From Saprospiraceae bacterium (GTDB taxonomy: Bacteria > Bacteroidota > Bacteroidia > Chitinophagales > Saprospiraceae), in NCBI GenBank assembly GCA_016714895.1, contig JADKBV010000011.1, positions 1 to 64,000 on the forward strand: 64,000 nt of DNA, in the 5' to 3' direction. Shown in pieces: positions 9,341 through 20,595 of the stretch. Made by a program: the position numbers and the translations under genes. The stretch's first letter is position 1; the number at the start of each line of letters is the position of its first letter. The notes beneath the pieces are model-generated. The model made no database searches and was not told the origin of the DNA. It saw only the letters and a list, made by a program, of their open reading frames with translations.

Positions 9341-10822
9341 TTGGGTCCACAAAAGAGTAATACGATACAAGCTTTTGGGTTGCGCTTAGCAGCCTCAGTT
9401 CTATGCTGCTCGCTATAGTTAGTGCCGCTATTTTATCAAGATATTTTGATAAAGTTGAATATGGAACTTACAGACAGATAATATACGTGTATACATCATT
9501 AGTCTTGATTTTTCGGCAGGACTCCCAAATATATTTTCTTATTTTTACCAAAGCAAGATAAGAATCAAGGTAAAGACTTAGTAAATAAAGTTACATATTT
9601 ACTCCTTGGCTTAGGTTTGATCTTCTCTGCTTTTTTATGGATAGGTGCCCCGTTAATTAGTACATTTTTTGGAAATGAACAAATGATAACCGGACTGAGA
9701 AAGTTTGCAGTTATACCTATATTGTTATTACCAACTTTGGGACTTGATGGCATATTTGCTTCTTATCAACAAACACATTTATTAGCAATTTATAATACGC
9801 TGAATCGCGTTCTAATGTTGTTTTGTCTTGTTGTTCCCGTTCTCTGGTTTGAAAACACTACAGCTATGGCAATCAATGGATGGATAGCAGCATCCATTCT
9901 TAATTTTGGATTAGCTCTTTGGTTTAGGAATTTACCATTCAAAGGAATTAAACCAACAACTTCAGAAATAACTACCAAAGTAATTTTTACTTACAGTCTA
10001 CCGATAGTGACGGCAAATTTATGGGGAATGGCAATTAAGTATGCCGATCAGTTTTATATCAGTAACTATTTTGGTCCAGAGGTGTACGCTGAATTTAGCA
10101 ACGGATTTATTGAGATACCTTTTATTGGTATGATAACAAGCTCAGCATCAGTTGTATTAATGCCGTTATTTAGTAATTATATCTATAATAACGACTCTAC
10201 TAAATTGGTTGAGACATTACAAAATACAATAAAAAAATCTGCTTTAATAATTTATCCGATCACTGTATTTTGCTTAATTTTTTCTAAAGAAATAATAGAG
10301 ACATTATTTTCGAAATCATACTCTATTTCAGGGATATATTTTAAGATAAATATTTTAATAAATTTTTTCAATATAATAATTTTTACTCCAATAATACTTG
10401 CATTAGGAAAGACAAAGTTTTATTCAAATATGCATATGGTATTTGCTTTGTGGGCCTGGGTTTCTGGTGTAATAATTGTTAATATTTTTAATTCACCTTA
10501 TGCAATAGCAGTTTTGTCAACAGCAAATACAATCGCTATTTACCTGGTTGCTTTTTTTTATGCCTCAAATTTGTTAAAAATTAGCGTTTTTAAATTGGTT
10601 CCACTTAAATTAATTCTGATTATTTTGACCACTTGTTTAGTTTCACTTATTATAATAAAACTGATTGTTGGTTATTATTTCATTTCAAATAATTTCAAAT
10701 TACTTTTTATTAGTGGCATTTTATATTTTTTAGTAATCATTTTTATTGAACGTATTTTTAATGTACCTTTTACCGAAGTGGTAAAACCAATCTTAATTAA
10801 ATTTAAACAAAATAATTCATGA
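9341..10822 (+). CDS. wzx: Wzx-type polysaccharide flippase, 5' end frameshifted
   Basis: This is a multi-spanning membrane protein of the polysaccharide transporter/MOP superfamily, expected to flip undecaprenyl-linked repeat units across the inner membrane. The long open part starts at 9617, but coding clearly extends upstream to TTG 9341 (LGPQKSNTIQAFGLRLAASV). Adding one T at about 9399-9401, 9509-9513 and 9542-9546 restores SMLLAIVSAAILSRYFDKVE, LIFSAGLPNIFSYFLPKQDK and the main frame. The repaired protein is about 490 residues with 12 or more hydrophobic segments, normal for Wzx. The start lies 3 bp after the wbpI stop. The region is more AT-rich than the wbp genes. Confidence 0.85.
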
Positions 10823-10826
10823 AGTA

Positions 10827-11474
10827 ATGCTAAAATCTATTTATGATATAATGTGTAGAATACCTACTTCAATTTTTTACAGGTTAATAGTGAGATTACC
10901 TTTTTTCCATTTTATTAAAAATACACAATCAACACAAACACCAATAACTCATAAGTATTGGATCCATCAGAAAGTATTTAGAAATAATAGTAATCTTTAT
11001 TGGCCAATCCACAGGACTAGTACATTTAGTGGAGATTGGAAAAATGTTTATTGTGGTATAGAAACATGCCCTGGCTATTCGCCAGGCAATTATATTCAGG
11101 CTATTGGCAAATTATACATAGGAGATTACACTCAAATTGCCCCCAATGTTGGGATAATTACTGGAAATCATGATATATATGACAACTCTAAACATATAAT
11201 TTCTGAAGTAAAAATTGGAAGTTATTGCTGGGTTGGAATGGGAGCAATTATTTTACCAGGAGTGGTGTTGGGTGATTTTACTGTAGTTGCTGCAGGAGCA
11301 ATTGTTACTAAAAGCTTCAAAGAAGGATATTGCGTAATTGGTGGAAATCCTGCAAAGAAGATAAAAGACTTAAACCCTGAACAATGCGTTCGTCAAAGAA
11401 GCAAATACGAATACAACGGGTATATAAGAGCAGGTGAATTTGAAGAATTCAGAAAGAAAAACTTAAATTTATAA
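10827..11474 (+). CDS. Left-handed beta-helix (hexapeptide) acetyltransferase
   Basis: This intact 215-residue protein has hexapeptide repeats such as IGDYTQIAPNVGIITGNHD, VKIGSYCWVGMGAIILPG and VVLGDFTVVAAGAIVTKS, ending in VIGGNPAKKIK. That pattern fits the CysE/LacA/NodL-like acetyl-CoA transferases often used to O-acetylate polysaccharide repeat units. It has an extended N-terminal region of about 90 residues with a hydrophobic patch. It is not a clear WbpD (the acetyltransferase that acts after amination in the ManNAc3NAcA pathway), although WbpD shares the fold. The stop overlaps the hisH start (ATG at 11474). Confidence 0.8.
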   Translation: MLKSIYDIMCRIPTSIFYRLIVRLPFFHFIKNTQSTQTPITHKYWIHQKVFRNNSNLYWPIHRTSTFSGDWKNVYCGIETCPGYSPGNYIQAIGKLYIGDYTQIAPNVGIITGNHDIYDNSKHIISEVKIGSYCWVGMGAIILPGVVLGDFTVVAAGAIVTKSFKEGYCVIGGNPAKKIKDLNPEQCVRQRSKYEYNGYIRAGEFEEFRKKNLNL

Positions 11475-12080
11475 TGATTGCAATTTTGGATTTTGGAGTT
11501 GGAAATATAACTTCAATTTATAACATGTTGAAAAGAATTGGCCTACAAAGCCAAATTACGAATAATCCAATTGAAATTGAAAGTTCCACCTCATCATATT
11601 ACCCGGTGTTGGAAGTTTTGATTATTGTATGAATCAAATTCAGGCTGCTCCTTTTACAGCTATTTACAGAAATGGGTGTTTGAAGATAAAAAGCCGATTT
11701 TGGGAGTATGTGTGGGACATCAGATGTTGTTTGAATATAGTGAAGAAGGAAGTAAACAGGGCTTAGGTTGGGTAAAAGGAAAGGTAGTTAAATTTGACTC
11801 ACAAAACACTGGTTTAAGAGTTCCTCATATGGGGTGGAATTATCTTTCTGAATTTAAATCTGAGTCCCCCTTGTTTTCGGGTTTTGAAAGACCAAAATTT
11901 TACTTTGTACATTCATATTATTCAATTCCTGAAAACGAGATGGTGACATTGGCGAAAACAGAATATGGATCTGCGTTTACATGTAGCGTTGGTCAGGAAA
12001 ACATTTATGGCGTGCAATTTCACCCCGAAAAATCTCATAAATACGGGATGAAATTATATGAAAATTTTGCTAAAATTTAA
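11474..12080 (+). CDS. hisH: HisH-like glutamine amidotransferase of the amidino-sugar pathway, two frameshifts
   Basis: This is a class I glutaminase that frees ammonia from glutamine for a partner synthase. The N-terminus MIAILDFGVGNITSIYNMLK is typical of HisH and starts at ATG 11474, overlapping the preceding stop. Frames shift at about 11580-11582 (one A lost) and 11652-11655 (one T lost). Repair gives FHLIILPGVGSFDYCMNQIQ and leads into the main frame. The nucleophile Cys is in GVCVGHQM and the His-Glu pair in VQFHPEKS. Its position before HisF and WbpG points to the surface-sugar version of the enzyme, not histidine synthesis. Confidence 0.87.
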
Positions 12081-12089
12081 TAAAAGCAG

Positions 12090-12845
12090 ATGCAAATCAG
12101 AAGAGTAATTCCTGTTCTCCTTATACACAAAGGATTGTTGTACAAAACAAAAAAATTTAAGGACCCGAGGTATGTTGGTGACCCGACAAATTCGGTAAGA
12201 ATTTTTAATGAGAAGGAGGTAGACGAGATTGCCATTATTGATATTGATGCTACGGTTCATGGAAGAGAGCCAAATTACGAACAAATAAGGGAAATTGCAG
12301 GAGAGGCTTTTATGCCATTGGCCTATGGTGGGGGTATCTCAAAACTAGATCAGATAAAAAAAATTATCGATCAGGGAGTTGAAAAAGTTATCCTGTCACA
12401 TCAGGCCATTAAAAATCCTGATATAGTAAGTCAGACGGCAAGTCAGTTAGGCTCCAGCAGCACTGTTGTTTGCCTAGACTATAAGAAAAAATTCTTTGGT
12501 GGTTATGAAGTATATACAAAAAACGGGACTTCTTCTTCAGGCATGGATCTGGTTTCTCTCGCTAAAAAGTATGAAGATGCAGGAGCCGGTGAATTAATTA
12601 TCAACTCCATAGATAAAGATGGTATGATGGAAGGATATGATCTTGCATCGATCAAAGCTGTTACTTCTGCTGTCTCAATTCCGGTAATTGCATTAGGTGG
12701 AGCGGGAAATATAAACGACCTGACAAGTGCCTTTGAAAATGGCGCCACTGGTGCAGCCGCAGGAAGCATGTTTGTTTTCCATGGTAAACATAAAGCAGTA
12801 TTGATAACCTATCCGGAACAGTCGGAATTGGATTTTATATCATAA
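12090..12845 (+). CDS. hisF: HisF-like ammonia-channel subunit of the amidino-sugar pathway
   Basis: This intact 251-residue TIM barrel is related to imidazole glycerol phosphate synthase HisF. It is expected to pair with HisH and pass ammonia to WbpG. The first strand reads RVIPVLLIHKG, so the catalytic Asp that normally follows P-C-L in histidine-pathway HisF is replaced by Leu. The later strand CLDYKKK keeps its Asp. Loss of the first Asp agrees with a role in ammonia delivery instead of cyclisation. VGDPTNSVRIFNEKEVDE and YGGGISKLDQ are typical of this branch. It starts 9 bp after hisH. Confidence 0.88.
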   Translation: MQIRRVIPVLLIHKGLLYKTKKFKDPRYVGDPTNSVRIFNEKEVDEIAIIDIDATVHGREPNYEQIREIAGEAFMPLAYGGGISKLDQIKKIIDQGVEKVILSHQAIKNPDIVSQTASQLGSSSTVVCLDYKKKFFGGYEVYTKNGTSSSGMDLVSLAKKYEDAGAGELIINSIDKDGMMEGYDLASIKAVTSAVSIPVIALGGAGNINDLTSAFENGATGAAAGSMFVFHGKHKAVLITYPEQSELDFIS

Positions 12846-12879
12846 AGATGAAACACAGCAATAGATAATAGTAAGTTTT

Positions 12880-14032
12880 ATGAAGCAGGATAAAAATATA
12901 AATTTACAAAGAGTTTATCAGATTTGTACCCGATGTGTTATGGATACAACAGACCCGGACATTTATTTTGATAATAAAGGTATTTGCAACCATTGCCACA
13001 GTTTTGAAATTAATCAAAAAAATCACTGGTTCAGAGGCGTTGAGGGCGAAAGAAAAACGAACCAATTGGTAGATGAAATTAAAAAGGAAGGCATTGGAAA
13101 GGAATATGATTGTATCATTGGTCTGAGCGGTGGAGTAGACAGTGCCTATCTTGCATACTGGGGATGGAAACATGGACTGCGTATGTTGGCAGTACACGTA
13201 GATGCGGGATGGAATACAGAAATGGCCGTAAAAAACATTGAAAATATTTGCAAAAAACTCAAGATTGACCTTATAACAGAAGTGATTGATTGGGATGATA
13301 TGCGGGCACTTCAAAAAGCTTTTTTTAAATCAAAAGTTGTTAACCAGGACATACCTCAGGATCACGCTTTTTTTGCCGCTTTATATAAGTATTCCACAAA
13401 AAATAAAATAAAATACGTTTTAAATGGATACAATATTTCCTCTGAATCTGCACTTCCATTGGCATGGAGAGAAACAATGCAATGGACACCATTCACCTGA
13501 AAGCAATTTATAAAAAGTATGGAGATATAAAGTTGACTCATTATCCTTTTCTGGAGGTTTGGAAAATGAGGCTTTATTACAGAATATTTCATAATTAAAA
13601 AATTGTTTCCCCCTTAAATCTGATGGATTACAATAAAGATGAGGCATTGGAAACATTAAAGAATGAACTTGATTTTATTGATTACGGGGGCAAACATAAT
13701 GAGTCAAAATTTACTAAATATTTTCAATCTTATTTTCTCCCTTCGATTTACGGCTTTGAAAAAAGAAGGGCTCATCTTTCTTCCCTTGTGATGTCGCGTC
13801 AAATGACCAGAGTCGAAGCTTTGTCTGAACTTGAAAAACCTTTATACCAAAGTGAAGTTGAAAAAACAATGATATAGATTATTTCTCTAAAAAAATTGGC
13901 ATTAGCCGGACGGAGTTTGATCAGATTATGTCAACACCGCCTGATAAACATGAAAATTTTCCAAATCAGGATAATTTTAACCAATGGCTGGATAAGATTT
14001 CGGCTTTTATCAGGGAATATACTGGAAAATAG
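12880..14032 (+). CDS. wbpG: WbpG-type N-acetyl sugar amidotransferase, frameshifted
   Basis: With HisH/HisF, WbpG turns the C3 acetamido group of a UDP-diacetamido uronic acid into an acetamidino group. The N-terminus has a zinc-site-like pair of CxxC motifs (CTRCVMD and CNHC), and the ATP PP-loop is GLSGGVDSAYLAYW near residue 90. The gene is cut in three places: one G lost near 13470 (repair gives WRGNNAMDTIHLKAIYKKYG), an in-frame TAA at 13596-13598 where a K-L pair is expected, and one A lost in the A6 run at 13861-13866. Reading through yields about 383 residues ending at 14032, the usual family length. If these changes are real the amidination step is lost. Confidence 0.88.
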
Positions 14033-14047
14033 GCTTTCGTTTTTCTC

Positions 14048-15172
14048 ATGAAGATTCTTGTCATTTCTGGTGCCTTTTACCCTGAAAATTCACCAAGATC
14101 ATTTCGTTCCACTGAATTGGTCAAGGAGTTTTGTCGGCAAGGTCATCAGGTTACTTATATTGGACGGTATAATTCAAAATTTCATGACCCACTCATTTCC
14201 GAATTTGGTTTTACATTTCTGAATGCCGGAAGTAAAAAATGGAATGTTATACCCCAAAACAACATTCCGGTTTTACGATATTTTCCAAGAATTATTAATA
14301 AGGTTTTGGTTCATTTTTTTGAGTATCCTGATATTAAATGGGTATTCGACACATACACGACTTTAAAAAAGGTAGGACATTTCGACTTATTGATTTCCAT
14401 TGCTGTACCGCATCCCATACATTGGGGGGTAGCATTATCAAAAAAATTCGGAAATAAAGTTGCAGACGTATGGATAGGAGATTGTGGAGATTCTTATTAT
14501 CTAAATCAACTTGTCACATACAAACCTCCATTTTACTTTAAATTCATAGAAAGTTTTTGGTGTAAAAAAGTAGATTTTATATCCAATCCTATGGATGAAA
14601 TGAAAGACAATTTTCTTCCTCCTTTCAGAAGTAAATGTGTTGAAATTCCCCAGGGTTTTAAAATTGAGGACTCGAAAAAATATTTAAAACCATATACGTC
14701 CAATCCACATCCAACTTTTGCTTTTCCGGTTCATTTATTCCGGGCAGCAGAGATCCGCGACCAATGATTGAATATTTGGTCAGTAAAGACTGAATTTTAC
14801 ATTTCATATTTTACGAAATTGGAAAAATATATTCTCCCGTATATGGACAAGGCAAAAGGAAGAATTATTATTCATGATTACATCTCCAGAGAAGAATTAC
14901 TGGGTTTTCAGAGTCAAATGGATTTTTTGGTAAATTTTACATTTAATCCAAAAATTCAGGTACCAAGTAAGTTGATAGATTATCTCATAACAGGAAAACC
15001 AATTTTGAACATTGAACCAACATTGGATACTTCCCTTGTGGATCAGTTTATGTCAGGAAATTATGCTGGAAAGTTCATTGCATTAAGTCTGGAAAGATAT
15101 AAAATTGAAAATGTGTGCCAAAAATTTCTGGACTTGTACGAAAAAGCAAATAATAAAAGTGACAAAAAATAA
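14048..15172 (+). CDS. GT4-like glycosyltransferase, frameshifted
   Basis: This glycosyltransferase of the GT-B fold starts MKILVISGAFYPENSPRSFR, a WbuB-like N-terminus. One T appears lost in a T4 run at 14722-14725; repair gives FAFSGSFIPGSRDPRPMIEY, a typical start of the second Rossmann domain. A second shift lies at about 14784-14791. The remaining frame carries HDYISREELLGFQSQMDFLV and KLIDYLITGKPILNIEP, which fit the donor-binding half. The repaired length is about 375 residues. The sugar transferred is unknown; because it directly follows wbpG, the amidino-uronate is a candidate donor. Its stop overlaps the next gene by 14 bp. Confidence 0.8.
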
Positions 15173-17665
15173 ATTTTATTGCTTGGTTTTAATGGCTTTT
15201 GGCACGATGGTTTTCCTTTCATTCTTGACTAGATGCTCGAAAAAAATTAATAAGCAACATATCGGAATATTTCAATACCGGGAAGACACAGTTTTTATTT
15301 CTGAATCATTTGATTTGAACGGAGAATCAATTTTTTTTAAAAATAAAAAATTAAAGTTTTTAACTTCCAGTATGTTAAGAAACGGGATTATTGAAGGTGA
15401 AAATATTCAAATAATAGCGTCAGACCACAAAATTTTTGATAATATTATTTTAAAGGGGCATTGGAATTCAAAAGATGTATTACCAGAATGGTTTTTAGGA
15501 AAAAATTTTAAAAATGCTCATCAAAATTTTGAAGTTCTCAAACAATTTGTTGAAATAAATGCTTCAGTTTTTCTCAATAACATTTTACCAATTGCAGTCA
15601 AACATGGAGAAGAATGTTTCTCTGGTGGAAGAAATATTATCATTAAAGGAAAAGATAAAAAATCCAGTGGTTTAATTTTTGAATCAAAACACTCTAATCT
15701 TTTCTTTAGTTATTTCAGATCCGTTCAGGGCTATAATATAAACCTTGAAAATATGAGTCTTACGACCAGAGACTTTATTGATGGTAAATTGAGTGATAAA
15801 TCTGCGGAATATTTTTTTTCCGGGACTTACTATCACAGTCAATTAAATCCGGTTGCAAAACCCTCATTGGACAGCATCAGAATATCAAATTGCATGATAT
15901 CAGGTAATATTTCCATTGCGGTTTACGGAGCTCATTCTGACAATCAAACCATTCAGGAATTTGGCAGTAAAAATAAAATATCTGATCTGGAAGTTAAAAA
16001 TTGTCATTTCGATAATGCAAATACACCTTTTGTTTTTTCCAATATGGGATATAAAAATATCCTGATTAAAAACAATGTAATAAAAAATTTTTCCGAAACA
16101 TTTTTATCCATTTCTGAAAGCGGGTTAAATGAAACCTATTATGAGCCATTGAGGAAAAATAAAAAAACTATTGAGATAACAAACAACATTTTTGAAAATA
16201 CAAGAGTAGTATTTACCGCCAATGATCGTGCCCTTACTCCGTGCGTAATTAAAGGAGGTTACGGCACCTTACTATTTACAGGCAATACATTAAAGAACCT
16301 TCTTCCATCCAATCCTTATTCAGACGTATATACGTTGTATTATACTTGTGCGCATCCAGGTAAATGTACTTTCCATAACAATACAGTGACCAATGTATTG
16401 GGAAAAGGAGGGTCAAACAACCCAGCTAGTATAATCAAGGATAGAGGAGCGCAAAATCTGAATATGCAAGAAAATACTTTTATGGTAGAGAAAGATGCCC
16501 TTATCAAAATTGGTGTGATAAAATCTAAAAATGATGACTTGTCAAAGATAGATGGAAATACATTTTTATGTACTTTTATGCAGATAGGAAATCAAACTGA
16601 TTTCACCAAAAAAATGGTGTTCAAAAACAACACTGTCAGGGCACCCTTTATTAATTTGAGTACAGAAATATATGACATAGCTGATTTATTATTTGAAAAC
16701 AATATACTTGAATTTGAATATTTTGGACCTTCAGGAAAAAATATTTCAGTCTCACGCGATGGCGTTTTTTTTCTTGGAAGGAAAAGACTTGACAGAATCC
16801 ATGGAAGTGCGCAAGGTAATTTTATAATGAAAGGCAATAGAATTTCAATTCAGAAAACAAGAGGCAATCGTTTTTTTTATATTCAGTTTCCTGATGGTGT
16901 GCAAGTCGGAACCTTACAAAATCCGGATATAAATTACAATTATAAAAATGTAATCGTTCAAGATAATTTTTATTTAAATGAGACACAATTAGGTATATCC
17001 CTTCTTGATGGAGAAAATCATCAATTTGACATTCAAATTGATGGCCAAAATAATTCAATCCATGTAGATGACGCTACCGGGGCAAACCATCTACGACCTA
17101 ACGCTAAATCATATCAATCTTCTGTTAGATTTAAAAAGTATAAAAATAGTGAAGGAGCACCTTTTGTCTTAATTCCAGGTAGCACTCAAAAGATTATAAT
17201 TGAAAAGCGGACAGCAAAGAAGTTTCTTTACTTTCATATAATTATCTGACCAGTCTGTTTAATTTATCAACTGAAGAAAATCTGATATGTTATTTTAATC
17301 TGGAATGGACAACTAAAACAAAAGAAGTAAAAAAATCAGATTTTTATTTTTATCTGGATAATAAATTAAGGATGTTATCTGTGGAAGACATAGATAAAAA
17401 ATTTATTAATATAGATCCAGTTTCTCCTAAGCAAGCTCCGGACGAATTTTTTCAAAAAAATGTAAAAGGCTCAAGGTTAGCGGATGACCCGAAACCTGTT
17501 TTTTATTCTGGTGACAGACATCTGAAGAATGCGCAACTCTCTTTAATAAATTGTGGCGAAGTTGAAAATCTGATCATTACATTAAACGTCATTAAAGCTG
17601 GATTTCAAAAGTTAGAACCTTCTGGTTTGCAAAAAAAAATATCTGAACATTCTTATGGCCAATAA
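15159..17665 (+). CDS. Secreted right-handed beta-helix protein, frameshifted near the 3' end
   Basis: I place the start at GTG 15159, overlapping the glycosyltransferase. The N-terminus is a signal-like hydrophobic stretch (FYCLVLMAFGTMVFLSFL) followed by TRCSKK, which may be a weak lipobox; the Arg before Cys is unusual. A DVLPEWFLG motif near residue 106 resembles the segment before the beta-helix in pectate-lyase/tailspike-like proteins. Residues of about 150-700 contain repeated ISNCMISGNISI and LIKNNVIKNFSETFLS rungs. A lost A at 17219-17221 shifts the frame, and coding continues to 17665 with a C-terminal beta-rich tail. Such proteins act as polysaccharide lyases or epimerases; the substrate could be the local polymer. 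No catalytic residues could be assigned. Confidence 0.7.
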
Positions 17666-18924
17666 TACGGTTGGATCATATAACAATGCAAAATATAAAA
17701 GCGTGTACGCTTATATATCATTTTTTATCTGGCCATTTTTTTCCTTGATTTACGCTTTAGGTAATATTAAATCAAATTTCACCAAAAACATTGTTTGGTT
17801 TTTTTGTGCATTTTTTGGCTATACCTTTATTATTTCCAATCCTGAAATGGATGCCAACAGGTATCAGGAAAAACTAATTTTATTGTATGGTTTGCGTGAT
17901 GTACCTTTTTATGACCTGCTGATTGAACCATATCACAATAAAGGTATTTATTCAGGAACGGACATATACAGCCATCTTATTACCTTAATTATTTCAAGGT
18001 TTACGAACGATTTCCGAATTTTATTTGCTATTGTTGGTTTTATATACGGATATTTTTTTTCACGAAATATATTTTATATTTTTGATTTTATAAGGAATCA
18101 CAAATTACAGTTATTAGCTGTTTCATCACTCCTGCTGCTGGCTTTTATCTTGCCATTTTGGAATATAAACGGTTATAGATTTTATACGGCAGCACATGTA
18201 TTTTTATTTGGTATTTTGAGGATTGTTGTTGAAAAAAGATACCGGTATATTTGGCTTTGCCTCATTGTTCCTTTGATACATTTTTCGTTTTTGTTCCCAG
18301 TAGCTGTATTGTTGTTTTATCTGATCTTCAGGAACCGGTTTTCTTCTTTATGTTCCTGTTTTGCTTGTTTCCTTGTTTTTACTGAACTAGATCCGAAAAC
18401 CATCAATGAAAGAGCAGAACTGGCACCTGTTTTTATGCAAAATAAAGTAATGGGCTACACCCGGGGGGAATATGTAAAATTTGCACAGAGTATCTACACA
18501 GGTATGAACTGGTATGTCCTCGGCCATGTATATGCTTTAAATTTCTGTATATATCTGAGGCGTTTTGTATTTATTCTTAAAAAGGAAAAAATATTTAAAT
18601 GACGATATTGCAAGGAGTTTGTTTAGTTTTGGGGTTTTATTTTTAGCTGCAGCAAATTTTGTTGTTACCATACCTTCTATGGGGCGGTTTCAATTCGTAG
18701 CTTTGCCCATTATTGCCATTGTTTTTCTTTACTGCATTCAAAAAGGAGAAAAAGACGGTTGGTTAAAATACCTGAATTACCTTTTTATTCCGGTCACCAT
18801 ATTTTACCTCATCGTTGAAATTAGAATAGGCTTTGATTTCATTGGCCTCAACAGTATTTTTTTAAACCCGATGATAGCACCTTTTTTTCCTGATTCTCCG
18901 GCACTGATTGAATTTTTTAAATAA
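17655..18924 (+). CDS. wzy: EpsG/Wzy-like polysaccharide polymerase, frameshifted
   Basis: This polytopic membrane protein has about 10 hydrophobic segments. The early motif NPEMDANRYQEKL after the second segment resembles the D-x-x-R-Y signature of EpsG-family proteins, which are thought to polymerise repeat units on the periplasmic side. A shift at about 18585-18598 in an A/T-rich stretch separates the first 315 codons from the last 110. The C-terminal piece (FSFGVLFLAAANFVVTIPSM, then GRFQFVALP) continues the topology. The start ATG 17655 overlaps the end of the beta-helix gene. This is the only polymerase candidate in the window. Confidence 0.75.
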
Positions 18925-18944
18925 AGACTAATATTTAGCAAAAA

Positions 18945-20045
18945 GTGATCAGGAAAATTATCAGTAATCTTTCATTACACCGAACAAATGCTGTCAGCTT
19001 AAAAAAAGGTCGAAGGATTCTTTATATCGAATCAGACGATTGGGGTATGCTGCGGATGAGATCTAATGATGTTAAATCTTCATTGATTGAGAAGGGATAT
19101 CCTATAAATGACTGTATCTTTAATTCATATGACAGGTTAGAAAATAATGAAGATGTTCAGTCCTTGTCAGAGGTGCTTCATTCAGTCACAGATCAACACG
19201 AACGCCCGGGATTAATGATATTAAATAATATCGTTGGAAATCCTGATTTTGAAAATATAAAAGATTCTGATTTCAATCAATATTATGTCCAACCATTTAC
19301 AGAGACCTACAAACAATACAATGATACTGGTCAGGTTACTACGTTAATAAACGAAGGAATTCGCACAGGTTGTTTTTTGCCTCAGTTTCATGGAAGAGAA
19401 CATGTTCACATCAATAACTGGATGAATGATTTGAAAAGTAAGCAAAAAACTGCTACAGATGGATTTGAGGTGGGAATGTTTACGATAACATCAGGAATTG
19501 GTTCTGATTGTAAAAAAGAGTATTTGGACGCCATGTCAGTTTACACTAGTATGGATCTGAATACAATCAGTGAAAGTATTTCTGAAGGATTAAAAATGTT
19601 TTCAGATACCTGGGGCTTCAGTTCTGTTTCTGCCATAGCACCTTGTTATATGTGGAATAATGACGTTGAGGCAGTTTTTCATCAGCATCAGGTTTCTGTA
19701 TTGCAATCAGGAAGAGCTCAAATTATTCCGGGAGTAAACGGAAATTCCATCAAAAGAAGAACTACCGGCGAAAAAAATGTTTCCGGGCAAATGTATACAG
19801 TAAGAAATGTATATTTTGAACCATCGACAAATAAAAATTCGGATTGGGTTGATTATGGTTTGTCACAAATCAAAAATGCTTTTTTTTGGGGAGCCCCTGC
19901 CATCATTAATTCTCACAGGGTAAACTACATCGGAAGTCTTGACCCAAAAAACAGAGATTTTGGTTTAAAATCCTTACAAAAACTTCTTGCGGAAGTTAAG
20001 AAATACTGGCCCGATGTAGAATTTGTTCATCCATTTATTCATTAA
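18945..20045 (+). CDS. Deacetylase-like protein of a poorly described family, copy A
   Basis: This is an intact 366-residue protein with a GTG start. It shows ILYIESDDWGMLRMRS near residue 25, FLPQFHGREHVHIN near residue 143, and SHRVNYIGSLDPKNRDFGL near residue 325. The paired Asp at the end of the first strand and the later His clusters resemble the metal site of NodB/YdjC-like polysaccharide deacetylases. The rest does not match classical NodB motifs, so the function is an inference. A clear paralogue is at 32537; both share the three blocks in the same order. Both copies are followed within a few genes by an ATP-grasp gene. There is no signal peptide, so action in the cytoplasm on a nucleotide or lipid-linked sugar is likely. 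Confidence 0.6.
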   Translation: MIRKIISNLSLHRTNAVSLKKGRRILYIESDDWGMLRMRSNDVKSSLIEKGYPINDCIFNSYDRLENNEDVQSLSEVLHSVTDQHERPGLMILNNIVGNPDFENIKDSDFNQYYVQPFTETYKQYNDTGQVTTLINEGIRTGCFLPQFHGREHVHINNWMNDLKSKQKTATDGFEVGMFTITSGIGSDCKKEYLDAMSVYTSMDLNTISESISEGLKMFSDTWGFSSVSAIAPCYMWNNDVEAVFHQHQVSVLQSGRAQIIPGVNGNSIKRRTTGEKNVSGQMYTVRNVYFEPSTNKNSDWVDYGLSQIKNAFFWGAPAIINSHRVNYIGSLDPKNRDFGLKSLQKLLAEVKKYWPDVEFVHPFIH

Positions 20046-20048
20046 AAC

Positions 20049-20576
20049 ATGTTTAATACATTTCATATTTCTTCGTTATCACTTCCTAAAATCGTATTTC
20101 TGGATGTTTTGATTATTGGTTTGGCCTATATGATTCCTGCATTATCACATATATTACCCCTTCCATTATACTATCTGGACCCAATGCGGCTTTTTGTATT
20201 ATTCGGATATTTTATCTCCAGAAGTCAGAAGAACGGATATGTACTTGCAATGACCATTCCGTTGTTTTCGATGTGGACAACGGGCCATCCTGTATTCGTA
20301 AAATCACTGTTGATATTGATAGAACTTTCTGTTAATATTTATTTATTTCAGATACTTTCAAGATTGTTTTCAATAAATATTTTTTGGAAGATATGGATTT
20401 CCATCATCTTCAGTAAATTCATTTATTATCTTTTAAAATATATTTGTTTACAATTAACCTGGATTGATGGAACTCTGATTTCAACACCGGTTGTGGTTCA
20501 ATTATTGACAATTACTTTTGTTTCTACGGTTATTTTTTTATTTTCAAAAACTAAATGGTTTTCTTTTGGTAAATAA
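20049..20576 (+). CDS. Small polytopic membrane protein, function unknown
   Basis: This is a 175-residue protein with five or six hydrophobic segments covering nearly its whole length. It has a P-rich turn (LSHILPLPLYYLDPMR) and a GHP motif. The size and pattern recall the substrate-binding S components of ECF transporters, but I see no diagnostic motif, and no ECF ATPase lies nearby. It starts 3 bp after the deacetylase-like gene and ends just before the DUF362 gene, so the three are probably cotranscribed. Confidence 0.55.
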   Translation: MFNTFHISSLSLPKIVFLDVLIIGLAYMIPALSHILPLPLYYLDPMRLFVLFGYFISRSQKNGYVLAMTIPLFSMWTTGHPVFVKSLLILIELSVNIYLFQILSRLFSINIFWKIWISIIFSKFIYYLLKYICLQLTWIDGTLISTPVVVQLLTITFVSTVIFLFSKTKWFSFGK

Positions 20577-20595
20577 GATCCGAACGAATGGTTTT

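Noticed and set aside
10827..11474. Assignment of the hexapeptide acetyltransferase as WbpD
   Set aside because: The fold fits, but the long N-terminal region and repeat pattern look more like O-acetyltransferases; the position alone is not enough.
20049..20576. ECF transporter S component
   Set aside because: Size and topology are similar, but there is no motif or ECF ATPase/T component nearby.
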